NCBI GenBank assembly: GCA_943333125.1
Contig: CALQSB010000012.1
Span: 1 to 64,000 of the forward strand
Reading direction: 5' to 3'
DNA from: Chitinophaga pinensis
GTDB taxonomy: Bacteria; Bacteroidota; Bacteroidia; Chitinophagales; Chitinophagaceae
Length of the DNA stretch: 64,000 nucleotides
Shown here: one piece after another, positions 61,967 to 64,000 of the stretch
Layout: each line of letters begins with the position of its first letter
How positions within the stretch are numbered: the stretch's first letter is position 1
Translations under genes and position numbers: made by a program
The notes under the pieces: generated by a model
Told to the model about the DNA's origin: nothing
The model's input: only the letters and a program-made list of their open reading frames with translations
The model's database searches: none

Positions 61967-62151
61967 GCCCCCTTAATCCCCCCAAGGGGGAAACTGATTA
62001 TGTTTTATTGATTTATGCGAATTAGTCTAATCACATAGAAGATTTAGCATAGTTTTTTTTGAATTTTTCTTTCGCCAAAATGACACTAAGAAACATAAAG
62101 GATTTTTTATTTCCGAAATGAAAACTTCCCCCTTCGGGGGATTGAGGGGGC
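61967..62151. repeat. Inverted pair of CCCCC/GGGGG units
   Basis: Units at 61967-61992 and 62125-62151 face each other as an inverted pair around about 130 bp, like the pair at 132-290. The left tail ACTGATTATGTTTTATTG matches the family tail. The left unit points its G-rich face at the S24 regulator, the right unit at the gene at 62195. Together with words such as CACAAATTCACGAA this fills the 313-bp gap; no ORF is seen. Confidence 0.75.
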
Positions 62152-62171
62152 TTTTCAACCAACTATTTGTC

Positions 62172-62179
62172 TAAATTTG
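62172..62179 (+). promoter_or_regulatory. -7 element for the membrane protein gene at 62195
   Basis: TAAATTTG matches TAnnTTTG, 15 nt before the ATG. The -33 position falls at the end of the GC-rich repeat, as in ffs. Confidence 0.48.
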
Positions 62180-62194
62180 CATAAAATATAAATT

Positions 62195-62653
62195 ATGCAC
62201 TCAGTACTAATTTTACACAGCATCATCAGATGGGTCATCTTGATTTTTGGTTTACTTGCTATAATCACTTCAATTGGCGGCATGATTAAAAAAAGAGCCT
62301 ATTCATCTGCCGACAATAAAATCAGTTTGTTCTTCATGATTTTTTGCGACCTGCAATTATTGATGGGAATCATTTTATTGTATTCAAACGGATGGTTTGC
62401 CAAAATGAAAGCGATGGGCGAGGTAATGAAAAATGCAACCGACAGATTTTTTATTGTAGAACATGGATTCATGATGATCATCGCATGGATATTGGTTCAT
62501 GTGGGACGTACTGCTGTTAAAAAAGCCGCTCCTGAAACTAAGCACAAAAAAGCTTTGCTATTTTTCGGCATTGCGATTTTGCTGATATTGATTTCTATAC
62601 CCTGGTCATTTAAAGGAGGCGAAATAGCCAGACCTGATTTTCCTAAATTTTAA
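62195..62653 (+). CDS. Hypothetical four-TM membrane protein
   Basis: 152 aa, not assigned to a named family. Four hydrophobic segments (about 10-32, 45-68, 88-108, 123-140) with conserved-looking His residues: LHSIIRW near the start, EHGFMMI and LVHVGR in the third helix. The paired His positions could bind heme, but that is only a guess. First gene of a probable three-gene unit with surE and the gene at 63460. Confidence 0.66.
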   Translation: MHSVLILHSIIRWVILIFGLLAIITSIGGMIKKRAYSSADNKISLFFMIFCDLQLLMGIILLYSNGWFAKMKAMGEVMKNATDRFFIVEHGFMMIIAWILVHVGRTAVKKAAPETKHKKALLFFGIAILLILISIPWSFKGGEIARPDFPKF

Positions 62654-62674
62654 TTTACCCTACATTTTATTTTA

Positions 62675-63463
62675 ATGGCAAAAGCTAAGCAAGAAGAAAA
62701 GATTATTTTGATTACCAATGATGATGGTATTACCTCTCCAGGAATTAAAAACCTGGTTGAAGCCGTAAAAGGATTAGGCAAAATAATTGTAGTAGCTCCT
62801 GACAAACCCCAGAGCGGAATGGGTCATGCTATTACTATCGGCTCACCACTCAGAATGAATAAAGTAGATTTGTTCAATGGCATTGAAGCCTGGCAAACAT
62901 CCGGCACGCCTGTTGATTGCGTAAAATTAGCTGTTGATAAAATACTTCACCGTAAACCCGATATTTGTTTGAGTGGCATCAACCATGGCGCCAATCATTC
63001 TATTAATGTTATTTATAGCGGCACAATGTCGGCAGCAATGGAAGCCTCCATCGAAGGAATTCCCAGCATTGGATTTTCACTGCTTGATTATCGTTATGAA
63101 GCGGACATGGAACCATCTAGGAAAATCGTACACATTATTGTTTCAAAAATAATGGCACAGAAGAAAATTGATAAGCATCTTTTATTGAACGTAAATATAC
63201 CCTCTATCCCTTATAAAGAAATAAAAGGAATCAAAATATGCAAGCAAGCTTACGCAAAGTACGATGAGGCATTTGATGAAAGAGTGGATCCTCAGGGAAA
63301 AAAATATTTCTGGCTCACTGGTGAATTTAAAAATTTTGATAAAGGAAGAGATACCGATGTATGGGCATTACAGCATAATAGTGTCAGTGTCGTTCCTGTG
63401 CAGTTTGACCTTACTAATTATACACTAAAAAAACATTTAGAAAAAACAATCTCCTTCAAATGA
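62675..63463 (+). CDS. surE: 5'/3'-nucleotidase SurE
   Basis: 262 aa metal-dependent nucleotide phosphatase. ILITNDDGITSPGIKNL (metal Asp pair), VVAPDKPQSGMGHAIT, TSGTPVDCVKLA, SGINHGANHSINVIYSGTMSAAMEA and NVNIPSIPYKEIKGIKI. Complete. Its stop overlaps the next start (ATGA), so the two are co-translated. Confidence 0.94.
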   Translation: MAKAKQEEKIILITNDDGITSPGIKNLVEAVKGLGKIIVVAPDKPQSGMGHAITIGSPLRMNKVDLFNGIEAWQTSGTPVDCVKLAVDKILHRKPDICLSGINHGANHSINVIYSGTMSAAMEASIEGIPSIGFSLLDYRYEADMEPSRKIVHIIVSKIMAQKKIDKHLLLNVNIPSIPYKEIKGIKICKQAYAKYDEAFDERVDPQGKKYFWLTGEFKNFDKGRDTDVWALQHNSVSVVPVQFDLTNYTLKKHLEKTISFK

Positions 63464-63762
63464 TATTTAAAAAAGACAATCTGATTTTTGGAATGATATT
63501 AGGGTTAATTGCTCCTATGCTGGGATTTTTGATTTTCAAATGGTATAAATTTGGCATTTTTTCTATGAAAGAATTTCTTCAATTTTTATACGTGGAGCCT
63601 GGATTCAGAACATTGTCTGTAGCCATGAGTCTTTCATTACTTGCTAATGCTGCTGTTTTTACATTTTATATTAACTCCGCAAAAGACAATACTGCAAAAG
63701 GAGTATTTGTTACCACCGCGATTTATGGATTTATTATTTTATTGATTAAAACGTTCGCATAG
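63460..63762 (+). CDS. Hypothetical three-TM membrane protein
   Basis: 100 aa. Three hydrophobic segments (about 9-31, 47-68, 77-98) with few loops. It overlaps surE by 4 bp (ATGA) and is translationally coupled to it. In related genomes a gene of this kind often lies between surE and lpxB, but lpxB is not here; the next sequence is repeats and an opposite-strand gene. Confidence 0.68.
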   Translation: MIFKKDNLIFGMILGLIAPMLGFLIFKWYKFGIFSMKEFLQFLYVEPGFRTLSVAMSLSLLANAAVFTFYINSAKDNTAKGVFVTTAIYGFIILLIKTFA

Positions 63763-63767
63763 TAGAA

Positions 63768-63926
63768 AAGGTTAGAGAGGTTCAAAAGGTTCAAGAGGTT
63801 TAAGAGGTTTAAGAGGTTCAAGAGGTTCAAAAGGCTCAATGCCTGCCTGCCGTTAGGCAGGAGTTCATGTGGTTATTACCAACCTATTAAGCCTATCTCT
63901 TATCTAGCTTATCCAACTCCATCCCA
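63768..63926. repeat. GTTCAA array, 29-bp hairpin element (copy 2) and CTGGATA words
   Basis: AGGTTCAAAAGGTTCAAGAGG-type words (63768-63840), the 29-bp element 63838-63866 with CCTGCC-GTTA-GGCAGG (63846-63861), and TATCTAGCTTATCC words (63881-63926). Three repeat families lie next to each other in 160 bp. Confidence 0.8.
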
Positions 63927-64000
63927 TCACTTCACCATCACTTTTAAATTTGCTGAAAATCCATTTTCACCAATCGCAGAAAGTAGATAGTCTCCAGATT
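63927..64000 (-). CDS. C-terminal end of a T9SS type A sorting-domain protein (partial)
   Basis: The last 23 codons and TGA stop of a gene that begins beyond the window. They read SGDYLLSAIGENG then LKVMVK, the final strands of the type A C-terminal domain that directs cargo to the type IX secretion system (G-x-Y-x-L-x3-x-G ... K-V-x-V). The cargo itself is outside the window. Confidence 0.75.
   Translation of the reverse strand, partial: SGDYLLSAIGENGFSANLKVMVK

Overview
The window is a low-GC chromosomal segment of a Bacteroidota bacterium, most likely from the Chitinophagaceae or a nearby family. The evidence is direct. It has a type IX secretion plug gene at the left edge and a type IX C-terminal sorting signal at the right edge. 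It also has a lipid-anchored TamA-like protein (TamL), a DUF2911 protein, a GH92 mannosidase, -7 promoter elements of the Bacteroidota TAnnTTTG form, and no Shine-Dalgarno-like start regions. I see no prophage, conjugative element, rRNA operon or CRISPR array.

Layout. 1-6 kb: the SRP RNA gene (ffs, minus strand), the T9SS plug protein, an FtsX-type permease, a TrmH-type RNA methyltransferase and TamL. 6-14 kb: a translation and tRNA block (truB, proS, miaA, cca) with a FadL-like porin and a small lipoprotein. 14-20 kb: Lon, an M42 aminopeptidase, a UbiA-like membrane protein coupled to a lipoprotein, and a LuxE-like enzyme. 20-25.6 kb: a compact cbb3-like oxidase locus on the minus strand (rrf2, ccoN with a long N-terminal extension, a diheme ccoO, and two small membrane genes). 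25.8-28.5 kb: methylthioadenosine salvage (mtnA, class II aldolase, mtnP). 28.5-29.4 kb: a REP-associated transposase with hairpins around it, and tRNA-Lys. 29.4-43 kb: mixed housekeeping genes (SDR, SAM hydrolase, ClpB, queG, anmK, folK, deoxynucleoside kinase, transporters). 43-57 kb: gcvP, a cold-shock protein, a glucan phosphorylase-like protein, an Nramp-USP fusion, and several secondary transporters. 57-64 kb: GH92, ssb, an S24-type regulator, surE, and the end of a T9SS cargo gene.

The least explained layer is intergenic. At least seven kinds of short hairpin or word-like repeat are scattered through the window. They include GC-rich CCCCC/GGGGG hairpins (8 copies), GTTGGTG REP-like hairpins beside the RAYT transposase, and a 29-bp element with two identical copies 12 kb apart. 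There is also a CAATGTCTC hairpin (3 copies), ACCCC/GGGGT hairpins, TTGAAC word arrays and CTGGATA word arrays. Several overlap stop codons or sit a fixed short distance upstream of gene starts.

The most interesting coding observations are: the cbb3-like locus with its doubled signal-peptide-like N-terminus, fused CcoO-cytochrome c and cysteine-bearing Rrf2 regulator; a glucan phosphorylase homologue with Thr where the PLP lysine is expected; the Nramp-UspA fusion; and a DsbA-fold protein without its nucleophilic cysteine. All calls come from reading the sequence only; no database search was run.
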